A stretch of DNA of 63,884 bases from Erwinia typographi (lineage in GTDB: Bacteria > Pseudomonadota > Gammaproteobacteria > Enterobacterales > Enterobacteriaceae), in the NCBI RefSeq assembly GCF_000773975.1, contig NZ_JRUQ01000026.1:1-63884 (forward strand). The letters run 5' to 3'. The notes under the pieces were generated by a model that was given only the letters and a program-made list of their open reading frames with translations, did not search any database and was not told the origin of the DNA. Shown piece by piece: positions 33,733-43,327 of this stretch. A program made the translations under genes and the position numbers. The stretch's first letter is position 1. Each line of letters begins with the position of its first letter.

Positions 33733-34503
33733 CTAATATTTAGTGTCTTCATGAAAATTATTACCTGAGGAACCCCACGCATTATTTTGAATATCAACAA
33801 AACTATCAAACATTGGTAAGCCATTCGCTGAATTATAACTTCCAACATCTGTTAAGTTAATATTTCCTTCACTATACTCATGCGTCACATTAGCTTGCGT
33901 CCCCCTAGCGTTACCCTGTACATCTATTGCTGAGTTCAACATAGGGATGCCATTTACTGGATTTATGTCGAACATGTCATCCAACTGATGGTTTCGGTGC
34001 TCAGAGAACAAATCTTTTAGAAGGGAATCACGAACTTTAGCTAGTAAGCTCCTTTCTCTAGCGAATTTAATCCAATTAATCATCATAACAAAAACAAATA
34101 AAGCTGGAATAACCACATGACTTGTCTCAATCGAAACTCCGCTTAACAAGCCCAGTAGTGAAAAAGATACTACCAACATCATGACAATACCACTAACTCT
34201 CATGTAAGAACTTATCTTCTTAGCCCGAACTGCCTCCTTCACTTCTAAAGGAGACACAGTATAAGCGGCAACATATGTAAGGATTGGAATAATAGTGAAA
34301 GTTGCCGTTAAAAAAACGGCTAAACTAACCAAGCTTTTTCCTTCAGAAGAAGGGGTAAGGAAAACCTCATGAAGCACGACTCCAAACCAAGACACAACGA
34401 TTATGATTGGAATTTTTTTTATTCCAGAAAGCAAAGAGGGCAAATCTGACCGATCATTACCCTCATCCTGCCTGTGAACTAGGAACTTATCAAGACCATC
34501 CAT
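33733..34503 (-). CDS. TraS-position inner-membrane protein, probable entry-exclusion factor, with a duplicated C-terminal motif
   Basis: 256 residues, very AT-rich compared with the operon. Four membrane helices (~31-49, 58-82, 102-122, 128-146) are followed by a soluble tail holding two copies of a 22-residue motif at ~181-202 and ~224-245 with the shared pattern NxxNGxPMxxSxxDxQxNAxG. The place right after traG is that of traS, whose products vary widely between plasmids and give entry exclusion against the cognate TraG. Similarity to named TraS proteins is not visible; the role is inferred from position, topology and base composition. Confidence 0.65.
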   Translation of the reverse strand: MDGLDKFLVHRQDEGNDRSDLPSLLSGIKKIPIIIVVSWFGVVLHEVFLTPSSEGKSLVSLAVFLTATFTIIPILTYVAAYTVSPLEVKEAVRAKKISSYMRVSGIVMMLVVSFSLLGLLSGVSIETSHVVIPALFVFVMMINWIKFARERSLLAKVRDSLLKDLFSEHRNHQLDDMFDINPVNGIPMLNSAIDVQGNARGTQANVTHEYSEGNINLTDVGSYNSANGLPMFDSFVDIQNNAWGSSGNNFHEDTKY

Positions 34504-34525
34504 TTCACACCTCTTTTAGGAATAG

Positions 34526-37360
34526 TTATTTGTTAGGATCATCAAGGTGATCTTTATAATCACCCGGAAGTATTGATTCCTGATTTTTTTCAGCCGCCTT
34601 GTGACTCTTTCCAAATTCATCTCCAGCATTGTTAAAATCAGTACGCCTGTTATCAATACCATCGCGTGTCATTTGATTGCCTTGTTCCATTTCAATTCTA
34701 GCATCCTCTGCTTTATTTTTAACCACACCCGGCATTGCAGCAACATCTTTTTTCACATCCGTGTGAATATTTCTTTCAGCGATATGACCGTCGATCTCCG
34801 CATTTGCCGTGTTATAGGCGCCGCCGAACTGTGCACCGGCAGTATTGGCCGGAGCGCCCATGCCCTGCCCGGTCTGACCGGCGTTGCGCTCATAGTCACT
34901 GTCAATGCGGCCACGCAGCTTCTCATCCACAAACTGCTCAACCAGCCCTTCACGTCGCTGTGAAACACCAGGGTCAGATGCGTTGGTGAGAACAGTCTGT
35001 GCCTCATCCGGCGCACGCTCTTTAACCCACTGCACGAACTGCTGGTTGTAATTCTCCTTCGCACCGGCACTGAGCGTCTCTGTTTCGGATGCCATTTTCT
35101 GCAGCTCATGGGTATGGGACTGACTTGTGGTGTACTGCTGATAGGCACTGTCTGATGTGCTGATACCGGCAGAGATCTGGTTCATCAGACCGGAAGCATT
35201 ATTGTCCACATGCTGGCCGTTATGGGTCACGCTGTAATTACGTAGTACATCCATTCCCTGAGAGAAATCTGTAGCTTCACGCGCTGAGAGTGTACGACTG
35301 TTATCTTGTCCTTGCTGCCCCCCTTCAGAAGTTTGCGAAGTTGCACCAGTTCGCGTTGTCACATCCGCACCTGCATGAACATCACCTTTAATTGATGCCC
35401 CTGTTAACCATTGTCCAGGTTTACCCCAAAGCGACTTGCTTGAATCTGCCCCAACTTGCACCCTCGCGCCAACATTTGCAGATTCGTTTCGTGCTTTATC
35501 CTGCAATTCGCTATAAGCCTGATTCAGGCCTACGTGATTTCTGTTTGCATAGTCCTGCGCCACATTCTGCATGCGGTTAACTCGCTCAGCTTCATTCACG
35601 CTCATGCCGGTCTGCGCAGACAGTGACTGCGTATCGCTATTGCCATACTGATCGTGGAACTGCCGCAGACTGGAGGCGGTTTGCTGCACCGAGTGGTTAT
35701 AGCCCTGCATCGCCGTTTCGGTCTGACTCATGCTGTCGCGGGTCATTTTCTGCGCTGCGCTGGACAGCTGACGATCCCAGTTCAGGTCAACCGGCAGACG
35801 GCTCATCCCCTGAGAGGCGTCGTAAACGGTCTGCCCGTCGGCGGTATGGGTTTCCACCGCCCCGTTCCCCAGCTGCAGGGTGGAGCTGCCTTCACGGTAT
35901 TCCCGGTTCAGGTTGGTTTTGAACCCGTTGATGTTCTCCATCTGCATGTTGGCCATGTTGTAGTTACCGGAAGCAACCGCCGAGGCGTCTGCCGTGCTGG
36001 CGCCGCCCAGCGCACTGCCGAGGCTGGAGCTGAGGCTCGCAAAGTTCTGCCCCAGCTGGGTGAACAGCTTAAAGGCAAGGAACGGGATGGAGAGCATCAG
36101 CCAGCCCGCGATACCGGCCGTGGTCGAACTGGTGTCCATCAGCCGGTTCATGTTGGAGAGCGTCGGGCCGGTGGCATTAAAGCTGCCCTGGGTGCCGTAG
36201 TTGACCGCGAAATTGAATATCGCAAACATCACCGGCCAGAGCATCAGGCTGCCCATAAAGTTCAGGTAGTTTTTGCACACCCCCATCGAGATTTCGCGCA
36301 CAAACAGCGCCAGCACCATCACCGGGAAGATGCACACGCAGAACAGCAGCAGTACCGTGTGCAGCTGCGGCAGCACCTCGGTGGCAATGGTGTAGCTCAC
36401 CGCATGCGACAGGCGCAGCTTCATCAGCGACTGCTCGGAGGCGATGTCGACCATCGAGGCGGTATCGTTCATCCCCTTGACGTAGCTGTTCAGCCCGCGA
36501 CGCAGACCGGCGACGGCCACGTTCTGCAGGATAATGTCTTTGGCCGCCTGACTGCTGTTAAAGAAGTAGCTGTAGCTGCCCGCCAGCTGGTTAGCGTAGG
36601 CCGTGGCCGGAGTGGTGCTGCCCGGCAGCATCCGCGACGCATGGTACATAAAGGTGCTGCTTTCCGGCGTGCCCTGAATGGCCAGCAGGTTCTTAAGCTT
36701 CGGCGCCGCATCCCGGCAGTACATAAAGGTGCTGCCGCTGGCATCGCGCCAGTAAATTGCACGTACAGGGCTGGGCCTGCTGAAGATAACCGACTGCACC
36801 TCCGTCGACTCCATCACGTCCTGCATGCTGTACTTGTGGTTGAGCGTGATGTCCGGCACCACGCAGTTTTTGGTGTAGGACACCATATTGATGGCCACCA
36901 CCGGGTCACGTCCGGCGATGGTGAAGCTGTCCTGCATCAGCTTTGAGGCGAACATCATCCCGGTTTTGGTGTAGGTGCGCTCATCCGGGAAGTGGAAAAA
37001 GTCCTCGTAGGCGGTGGTGATGGTGTAGCCGGTGCCGGTGATTATCCACAGCGGCGCCGCCAGCCCCAGCGGCACGTTATCCACGCGCCCGATGGTGTCA
37101 GGTGCGGTCAGGTCGTTGACCACCACCGTGACTTTGGGCGTCAGCAGCAGCGCGGTGACCAGGGTAAAGGTCAGCGCCCAGTAGAACATGATGCGCAGGT
37201 CGTGGGTCTTCAGGTAGCTGTAAGCGCAGGTGAGGATACCCAGCACCTCGGCAATCCACATCACGGTCTTCCAGCCGCTGTTCATCATCATCGCGGCCAC
37301 GGCGTTCAGGCCCATCGTTATCATACCGCCGCTGCTGGTCACCCAGATATCAAGCGTCAT
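34526..37360 (-). CDS. traG: Mating-pair stabilisation / pilus assembly protein TraG
   Basis: 944 residues (F: 938). N-terminal membrane helices are at ~30-80 and more at ~330-430; the long C-terminal half is hydrophilic, Gln/Ser/Asn-rich and periplasmic. TraG acts in pilus assembly through its N-terminal part and in mating-pair stabilisation through its C-terminal part, which also recognises TraS of the recipient. The last ~90 codons are AT-rich like the adjacent traS-position gene, a sign that this exclusion module was exchanged as a unit. Confidence 0.96.
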   Translation of the reverse strand: MTLDIWVTSSGGMITMGLNAVAAMMMNSGWKTVMWIAEVLGILTCAYSYLKTHDLRIMFYWALTFTLVTALLLTPKVTVVVNDLTAPDTIGRVDNVPLGLAAPLWIITGTGYTITTAYEDFFHFPDERTYTKTGMMFASKLMQDSFTIAGRDPVVAINMVSYTKNCVVPDITLNHKYSMQDVMESTEVQSVIFSRPSPVRAIYWRDASGSTFMYCRDAAPKLKNLLAIQGTPESSTFMYHASRMLPGSTTPATAYANQLAGSYSYFFNSSQAAKDIILQNVAVAGLRRGLNSYVKGMNDTASMVDIASEQSLMKLRLSHAVSYTIATEVLPQLHTVLLLFCVCIFPVMVLALFVREISMGVCKNYLNFMGSLMLWPVMFAIFNFAVNYGTQGSFNATGPTLSNMNRLMDTSSTTAGIAGWLMLSIPFLAFKLFTQLGQNFASLSSSLGSALGGASTADASAVASGNYNMANMQMENINGFKTNLNREYREGSSTLQLGNGAVETHTADGQTVYDASQGMSRLPVDLNWDRQLSSAAQKMTRDSMSQTETAMQGYNHSVQQTASSLRQFHDQYGNSDTQSLSAQTGMSVNEAERVNRMQNVAQDYANRNHVGLNQAYSELQDKARNESANVGARVQVGADSSKSLWGKPGQWLTGASIKGDVHAGADVTTRTGATSQTSEGGQQGQDNSRTLSAREATDFSQGMDVLRNYSVTHNGQHVDNNASGLMNQISAGISTSDSAYQQYTTSQSHTHELQKMASETETLSAGAKENYNQQFVQWVKERAPDEAQTVLTNASDPGVSQRREGLVEQFVDEKLRGRIDSDYERNAGQTGQGMGAPANTAGAQFGGAYNTANAEIDGHIAERNIHTDVKKDVAAMPGVVKNKAEDARIEMEQGNQMTRDGIDNRRTDFNNAGDEFGKSHKAAEKNQESILPGDYKDHLDDPNK

Positions 37361-37362
37361 GG

Positions 37363-38733
37363 TCAGCCTCCGAAGTCATAGTTGGACATCATGGTGTCAG
37401 ACACGTCCGTGGACAGCTGCTGACGGAGCTGCGAGAGGTTGCGCTCAAACTCACCCAGGCCGTTCTGCTGCACCTGAATCCGCCCCACCCGCTGGCTCAG
37501 TTCGTTGCGTACCTGACGCAGGTTCTCGCGAAAATGTTTGTTCTCTTCCTCGGTATCGAGCGTTCCGGCCGCCCCGGTCTGCGCCACGTCAATCAGCCCG
37601 TTGATGTAGGACATCACCATGTCGGCCGCGACGTATTCCGCGAGGCTGCTGACCACGCTCTGGTCAAGACCAACCGAGGCGGAGTCGATGGTGTAGCGCA
37701 GCAGCTGCACGCGGGTGCTGGATATCAGCGCCTTCTCGTCACTGGTCAGCGCCGCGTCGGTGGTGCTTTTCTGGAAGATGTCGTTGAGCATCTCCCGCAC
37801 CCGGCCGGTCATCGCCTCATCCTCCGTGAAGGTGAACTCCGAGATGGCCGGTTTCAGGCAGGTGTCGTTATCGTTGCAGCGGTAGATTTTCTCGGTCCCG
37901 CCGTTCAGCAGGGTGTTGAACATCGCCTCGCTGCCGCCGCGCGGGGACAGGAACGTCGGGTTGCCCTGGCCGTCATAGATGACGGTACCAACCATCGACA
38001 TGATGAACTCCTTCAGCGCCCGGTCGTTGCTGAAGAACTGGTTGAGCTTCGTGAACGTGTCCCAGGTGAGGTTACGGTTGCGCGGAATACGCTGTTTCTC
38101 CTGGTCGTTAGCCTTGTTGTAGACGTTGTCGTTTTCCCCGCCGACGCCGCAGCCCTGACGGGACGCCGCCCAGTCAGAGAACACGTCGTGCGACGTGCCG
38201 AGGTCCTGGCAGATTTTGGCGCTGGCCACCTGGCTTTTAGGCCACAGGCCGCCCACGATGGACTGCGCCGCCTGGCAGGTGGAGATGTTCATGTTGTTGG
38301 TGTCGGAGGCGAGCTTCTGCAGGTAATCCTTCACCGCCTTGCACTGCGGGCAGATGGTCTCCAGCCCGAGGTCGAAGGCATAACCGGCGGCGTTACTCAG
38401 TATCTGTTTGCCCATGATTTTGATGCTGTCGCTGTTGATGAAGCTGAACGAGCCAAGGTAGGCATCGATGCCGCCACAGCCGGATTTGATGTCGGGCAGG
38501 GTCACGGATATCAGCTGGATATTGCGCACCGGGGTGCGGATAAACAGGTTGCCGCCGGTGAGGTACCCGGCTGACTGGCCCTGCCAGGCTGCCGCCTGGG
38601 TGTAATTGCCACCGCCGCCGCCCATCTGGTCAAAGAACTTGTTGAGGTCGCTGTGGACGTCCGCCACAGACGCGGCAGAGCACAGCAGCAGGCCCGCGCC
38701 GGTCATGGCGCTCAGGAGCATAATCTTCATCAC
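37363..38733 (-). CDS. traH: F-type T4SS assembly protein TraH
   Basis: 456 residues (F: 458) with a signal peptide (ending SVADVHS), conserved Cys pairs (CPQC, C-rich ETICPQCK) and C-terminal coiled-coil (~400-450, ENLRQVRNELSQRVGR). It acts in the periplasm with TraF, TraU, TraW and TrbI in pilus extension. The ATG is four bases inside trbB. Confidence 0.96.
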   Translation of the reverse strand: MMKIMLLSAMTGAGLLLCSAASVADVHSDLNKFFDQMGGGGGNYTQAAAWQGQSAGYLTGGNLFIRTPVRNIQLISVTLPDIKSGCGGIDAYLGSFSFINSDSIKIMGKQILSNAAGYAFDLGLETICPQCKAVKDYLQKLASDTNNMNISTCQAAQSIVGGLWPKSQVASAKICQDLGTSHDVFSDWAASRQGCGVGGENDNVYNKANDQEKQRIPRNRNLTWDTFTKLNQFFSNDRALKEFIMSMVGTVIYDGQGNPTFLSPRGGSEAMFNTLLNGGTEKIYRCNDNDTCLKPAISEFTFTEDEAMTGRVREMLNDIFQKSTTDAALTSDEKALISSTRVQLLRYTIDSASVGLDQSVVSSLAEYVAADMVMSYINGLIDVAQTGAAGTLDTEEENKHFRENLRQVRNELSQRVGRIQVQQNGLGEFERNLSQLRQQLSTDVSDTMMSNYDFGG

Positions 38734-39275
38734 AGCACCCCCAGCCGGACGGCCAGCGTGAAGGACTCATCCAGCCGCTGCTTCAGCGCCTCCTCACTCA
38801 TCTCACCCTGTGACAGGGGAATGGTGACCAGCGACTGCGTGTTGACAATAAAGTCGGTGGGCGTGGCCTGCGGCAGCTCGGCAAAGAAGTCTTTGAGGAT
38901 GCCGTCATTGACCGGCGCCACGTCAGGGAACACCGCATCACCCGCCCCGTCAAAGCTGTAGACGAAGACCTTTATTCCGGCCTGACCGGCTACGGCCTTC
39001 AGCACCGGGTTAAAGCGGTGGCAGTACGGGCAGTCGGAGCGCACGAAGTGGACTATCTGCCACTGGCGGACATCGATACTGCGGCCGTCCTGCAGGTGAA
39101 ACCAGACCGGCGCTGTGGGCGCCGCCGGTTTCGTCACCGGCGTCACGGCAGGCGTCTGCACCTGCGCGGTATCCTCGCCCTTGCCCTGTTCCAGCCGGGC
39201 AATGTCATCAATCGTTCCGGCCACCGTCAGACCCGGGGCCAGCATCATCAGTACCACAAGTAAGTTTCTGAACAC
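38730..39275 (-). CDS. trbB: Periplasmic thiol isomerase TrbB
   Basis: 181 residues (F: 179) with signal peptide (1-19) and a thioredoxin fold with active-site CPYC at residues 82-85. TrbB has disulfide isomerase activity and helps fold cysteine-rich TraH, TraU and TraN. Its neighbours traF and traH are the expected partners. Confidence 0.93.
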   Translation of the reverse strand: MFRNLLVVLMMLAPGLTVAGTIDDIARLEQGKGEDTAQVQTPAVTPVTKPAAPTAPVWFHLQDGRSIDVRQWQIVHFVRSDCPYCHRFNPVLKAVAGQAGIKVFVYSFDGAGDAVFPDVAPVNDGILKDFFAELPQATPTDFIVNTQSLVTIPLSQGEMSEEALKQRLDESFTLAVRLGVL

Positions 39276-39278
39276 GGG

Positions 39279-40055
39279 TCAGTCCTCCGGTTTAAAGTTG
39301 GTCACAACGTTGAGCATCCTGCGGGCCAGGTCATCCTGGGTGATAAAGCCGTAGCTCAGCGGCTTGTACTGTTTCTTCAGCGGCTCCACCAGGAAGATGG
39401 CCGGGAAGTGGGTGATGTTCATTTTTGCCGCCTGCCCCGCATCCGGACGGCTGTCAGGCAGGTCGGCGCTGATACGGCCGTCAACCGAGATGGCCACCAC
39501 CGGCAGGTCATACTGCTGGCTGAACTCCTTCACGATGGCGCCGAGGCGGTTGTCCAGCGGTTCACTGCCCCGGTAGAAGAAGAACACCCCGTAGTGCTGG
39601 TTAACGTAGCGGATGGCCTGCTGCTGCTTCTGCCGCTGCTGCGTGTACTGGATGTTGGCGGTGCCGTTGTAATAGGAGTGCTGCAGGTTGTAGTCGAGGT
39701 CCGGATTCTCCAGCAGCACCCGCTCCCAGTTGGCCGCGAACTGGCTGGCCTGGTTCACCATCCAGTCCTGGACGATTTTGTAGCGGCGGATGTTGGCGGG
39801 CGTGGGGTTGAGCATCGCCTCATTCATCACGTTGTCGCGGAACGCCTGCAGGCGCTTCATCCGGGCGGTCGGGCTTTCCGGCGCCGGTGAGGACGGAGGC
39901 ACCTGCGACGCAGGGTCGTCCTTTTTCACCGGCTCGTTGTACCAGTACCAGCCCACCGCCGGGTCATAGTTGTACCCGTCCGGCTTTTTCTCCTCTGCGT
40001 GCAGGGGCAGCAGGACGGATAACAGGAGCAGACAGAGCTGTTTTTGTAATCGCAT
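39279..40055 (-). CDS. traF: F-type T4SS assembly protein TraF (thioredoxin-like)
   Basis: 258 residues (F: 247). Signal peptide ends near LHAEEK; a C-terminal thioredoxin-like domain (~160-250) has the strand FFFYRGSEP but lacks the CXXC pair, as F TraF does. It works with TraH and TrbB in pilus assembly. Confidence 0.94.
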   Translation of the reverse strand: MRLQKQLCLLLLSVLLPLHAEEKKPDGYNYDPAVGWYWYNEPVKKDDPASQVPPSSPAPESPTARMKRLQAFRDNVMNEAMLNPTPANIRRYKIVQDWMVNQASQFAANWERVLLENPDLDYNLQHSYYNGTANIQYTQQRQKQQQAIRYVNQHYGVFFFYRGSEPLDNRLGAIVKEFSQQYDLPVVAISVDGRISADLPDSRPDAGQAAKMNITHFPAIFLVEPLKKQYKPLSYGFITQDDLARRMLNVVTNFKPED

Positions 40056-40056
40056 A

Positions 40057-41898
40057 TCAGCCGCCTCCGTTTGCGCTGAGGTTACTGTTGATGCTCTCCT
40101 GAATGCGCTTTGTCAGCGCATCCTGGTCCGGGAGGGCCACCTGGCTGTTGAGGTCGGCATAGAAATCGCTGAAGTCGATAGCGTCGAACCTGATGCCCTG
40201 CAGCTCCGCGATTTTTATCCCCCGGCAGTCAGGGCTTTCGCCGGAGCCAAAGCTGATACCCAGCTGGTCGCGGCGGCCCTGCTCCTGGACGATGCGGGCG
40301 AGCTTGCTGTCAAACACGCAGTAGCCCTCTTTCTTCTCCAGACAGACGCCGAGCACCTTCTTCGCGCAGTACGAACCAACCTTCACCGTGAGCAGCTTCT
40401 CTTTGGCCGTGCCGATTTCCTTTTCTTCCGTATTGCAGTGCGCCAGCCCGGTATCCTGTCCCCAGCCGCCGCTCTTGCAGCAGTTGCTGAACCCGGCGGC
40501 GCTCTTGCGGCACGCCATCGCTTTGCCGGTGAACGCGGTGACCTTGTCCGGGTCCATCCCGGCAAAATCCTTCCCGGCGGCGGCAAGGGCAGCCAGCTGC
40601 GAGACCGCTTCCTCAAAGTTCTGGTTCTGTCCGGCTTCCATCGCCGCGCAGCTGCCGTCAGAGCAGTAAAACTCGCTGCCGCAGACGTAGCCGGTGCTTT
40701 TTACCGTGTGGGCGCACTGGTACGTCAGGCTCTGCAGGATGCAGTAGTCACCGCTTTTCTGCGTGCAGGTGCGGGTGCCTTCGCTGCAGTTGGGGTCACC
40801 GATATAGGTCTGGCAGGTGTTGGTGTCGTCTTCGTTCACCATCCACTTCTGCGTGTATTCCCAGCAGTCGCTGTAGAGCGTGAAGGTTTTGCCGCTGACC
40901 GTCACCGTGCGGTTGCCGCCGGGGTCGGTGCAGCTGTCGCTGAGCTTCACCGCATCCCCCATGTCAGCCGGGCAGCTGCTGGTCCAGACAATCGCCGCCT
41001 TCAGCGTGTCGCGTTCGGCCTGCATCGGCAGGGTGATGCGGGCAACAAAGGTGCCGCTGGCCAGATTGTCGCGCAGCGTGTCGGCCGCCTCATCGTTGTG
41101 ACCGTCCGTGTTGGTACGGATGCGGAAGGTGATGACCTGGCCCGCCGTGACGCGCTGCGGCGTGATGGAAAAGGTGCCGGAGTTATTGAGCTTCACGGTC
41201 ATGCTCTGCCCGAGCACCTCCAGGGTGTACGTTGTCCGGTCACCGTGATAGCTCGGTGATTTGGGGTAAAGGAACTCCCAGGTGCCGCTGCTGATAGTGC
41301 CGTCCTGCGGCACGGTGAGGTTCATCTGCACCCAGTAACCGTCGGTGCGCTGCCCGGTGGTGCTTCCGGCATTCAGCACCAGCTGGGTGTCGTAGGTTTC
41401 CCGCGAGCCGGTGGTTTCAATCGTCGCCTTACGCGAGCAGGTCTGCATCAGGGTGTTGCCCATCACGCAGCTGTGGATGGTGTACGTGGTTTTCGACACC
41501 TCCTGCTCCACGCACTGCCCGGTGGTGCCGCCCGCTATCGCTTCCGCGTTGCCGCGCAGGTCATCGCTGTGCTTTATCATGTCGGAGTCATAGCTGATGC
41601 TGTCCACCGGGTTATTCACATACGACTCCTGGGCGGTTTTGCCGAGGTCAGAGGTGCTGAGTTCGGCCTGCCCCGCCACATCGATGCTGGTGTCGGTCTG
41701 CGTGCCGCCCTTGTAGTAATCCTTCTGCGGCGCATCCGCGCTGTAGTTATCGAAGTAGCCGTTCGGATCGGCACTGGTGATACCGCTGGCCGCCTTCGCG
41801 GCATCCACGCCTTCCTTATTGGCGTCATCCATTGATGAGGCCTGCACGGCGCAGGCGAACAGGGCCGCCATCAGGGCGGCGCAGAGGGAAAATTTCAT
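40057..41898 (-). CDS. traN: Outer-membrane mating-pair stabilisation adhesin TraN
   Basis: 613 residues from ATG 41898, which opens a signal peptide (MKFSLCAALMAALFACAVQA); an upstream in-frame ATG would add a non-signal leader. It has many cysteines, as in F TraN (602). The tip region that selects recipient outer-membrane porins lies roughly in residues 150-330 and differs from F by eye, so receptor choice cannot be told. It forms the stable contact between donor and recipient. Confidence 0.95.
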   Translation of the reverse strand: MKFSLCAALMAALFACAVQASSMDDANKEGVDAAKAASGITSADPNGYFDNYSADAPQKDYYKGGTQTDTSIDVAGQAELSTSDLGKTAQESYVNNPVDSISYDSDMIKHSDDLRGNAEAIAGGTTGQCVEQEVSKTTYTIHSCVMGNTLMQTCSRKATIETTGSRETYDTQLVLNAGSTTGQRTDGYWVQMNLTVPQDGTISSGTWEFLYPKSPSYHGDRTTYTLEVLGQSMTVKLNNSGTFSITPQRVTAGQVITFRIRTNTDGHNDEAADTLRDNLASGTFVARITLPMQAERDTLKAAIVWTSSCPADMGDAVKLSDSCTDPGGNRTVTVSGKTFTLYSDCWEYTQKWMVNEDDTNTCQTYIGDPNCSEGTRTCTQKSGDYCILQSLTYQCAHTVKSTGYVCGSEFYCSDGSCAAMEAGQNQNFEEAVSQLAALAAAGKDFAGMDPDKVTAFTGKAMACRKSAAGFSNCCKSGGWGQDTGLAHCNTEEKEIGTAKEKLLTVKVGSYCAKKVLGVCLEKKEGYCVFDSKLARIVQEQGRRDQLGISFGSGESPDCRGIKIAELQGIRFDAIDFSDFYADLNSQVALPDQDALTKRIQESINSNLSANGGG

Positions 41899-41914
41899 TA
41901 TCCACCTCGGTGGG

Positions 41915-42370
41915 TTAAGGTCTGACGGCAGCAGCCTTCGCGCAGTCGCCCTGCGTGTCCATGATGCGCAGGGCATCGTTAAAGGAGAGGTTGCCGTAGA
42001 GGATGTCGGACTGACTGCCGCACTTTCGAACCAGTGCAGGCACCTGCTTCACGCCGTACTTCTCAAAGCGCACCGGGTCAACCTGCACGCCTTTAACGTG
42101 ATACGTGGTGACCAGGTGCATCATGTACCGCGCGGTCTGCTCCATGCTGTCGCCGACCAGCCCCCGGAAGTAGACCGGAATGTCACGGGCTTCAGCGCCT
42201 TTTATCAGGAGGGCCAGCTCTTTCTCCGGAATGGAGGACGAGAGGAAGTAAGCCATCTCGTTCTGCGTTTCACCGACCTGTGACGGGCCGGACGGTTCCG
42301 CTGCCTGAGCAGCAGGAAAGGTCAGCAGGGCCGCCAGCATCACAGCACCACGCAGTTGCGTTTTTTCCAT
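41915..42370 (-). CDS. trbC: Periplasmic pilus-assembly protein TrbC (short form)
   Basis: 151 residues with a signal peptide (to AAQAAEP). The TrbC signature is clear: FLSSSIPEKELALLIKGA, VKGVQVDPVRFEKYGVKQVPALV, SDILYGNLSFNDAL. F TrbC has 212 residues; this copy lacks about 60 N-terminal residues found between signal and core in F. It overlaps traU by 31 bases. It interacts with TraW in pilus biogenesis. Confidence 0.92.
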   Translation of the reverse strand: MEKTQLRGAVMLAALLTFPAAQAAEPSGPSQVGETQNEMAYFLSSSIPEKELALLIKGAEARDIPVYFRGLVGDSMEQTARYMMHLVTTYHVKGVQVDPVRFEKYGVKQVPALVRKCGSQSDILYGNLSFNDALRIMDTQGDCAKAAAVRP

Positions 42371-43326
42371 ATCAGGTACCCGTAGTTTTTTCTGGACACC
42401 GGCATCTCTTTACCGGTCTGCCAGAGCATGACGTTACGTCCGAAGGGGTGGCAGGCCGCCACGTCCGGGATGGTGTTCACCATCTGATAGCGGTAGCGGC
42501 TTTTCGGCATGATGGCGGTGGGATATTCGTAGCAGACGGCGGTGTTGACCCCGACCGAGTCCAGAATGAGACCCTCGCGGTGCAGCTTGAAATCCATTCG
42601 CTCACTGAGCAGCGCCGAGCTGTTCAGCCCGCTGGACTCGTTAACGATGTTGCCCGTAAACGGATACATCGAGCCGTGCGACCCGGCACACCAGAACAGC
42701 GCATCGAGCGGCTTACCGACGGCGGAGGTCACCGCATCGGCCGCACAGGCCATCTGCGCCACCGGGTTGGCAAACAGCATCACCTCCGGGTTAATGAACA
42801 GCGACAGGTTGTCGTCCTTCCACATCGGGTCCAGCTCCGAGAGGTAGCCGATGTCGTACTCCCCGCCCTGCATGCACATCTCCGAGGTGATGATGTTCAG
42901 CCAGCTGATGAGCGGGTACTTGTACCAGTGAACGTGGTAGAACGTGCCCGGGTGCTCGTTGGCGGTTTTGGTCCCGGCGCCGGTGCCGGTGTGCGGGATG
43001 CTGATGGAAAAGCCCCCCATGTTCACCATGCAGCCCGGCGCCCGGGTGACATCGGTCATCGCAAACGGCTCCCAGAAGCCAATCGCTATCCCGGGACGCT
43101 CAAATATGGGCGGCGGTGCCGGGCAGAACTGGATGGGTGAAGACGGGTTCTCCGTATCCGGCAGGCTGCCCTGTGAGACCTGCACGCTGCCGATGCTCAT
43201 CGGAAACAGGCAGTCCCAGCAGACGTCGGTGATGGGGTTCATCCACCGGCCGTCACAGGTCGGGTCGGCCGCCCGGGCTGACAGGCTCAGGCCGAGTGCC
43301 ATCAGCAGAACAATGACCGTACGCAT
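42340..43326 (-). CDS. traU: F-type T4SS assembly protein TraU
   Basis: 328 residues (F: 330) with signal peptide ending ARAADP. The cysteine-rich early segment CDGRWMNPITDVCWDCLFPMSIG and the overall length are diagnostic for TraU. It acts in the periplasm in DNA transfer and pilus assembly. The gene starts one base after the DsbA-like gene stop. Confidence 0.96.
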   Translation of the reverse strand: MRTVIVLLMALGLSLSARAADPTCDGRWMNPITDVCWDCLFPMSIGSVQVSQGSLPDTENPSSPIQFCPAPPPIFERPGIAIGFWEPFAMTDVTRAPGCMVNMGGFSISIPHTGTGAGTKTANEHPGTFYHVHWYKYPLISWLNIITSEMCMQGGEYDIGYLSELDPMWKDDNLSLFINPEVMLFANPVAQMACAADAVTSAVGKPLDALFWCAGSHGSMYPFTGNIVNESSGLNSSALLSERMDFKLHREGLILDSVGVNTAVCYEYPTAIMPKSRYRYQMVNTIPDVAACHPFGRNVMLWQTGKEMPVSRKNYGYLIWKKRNCVVL

Positions 43327-43327
43327 C

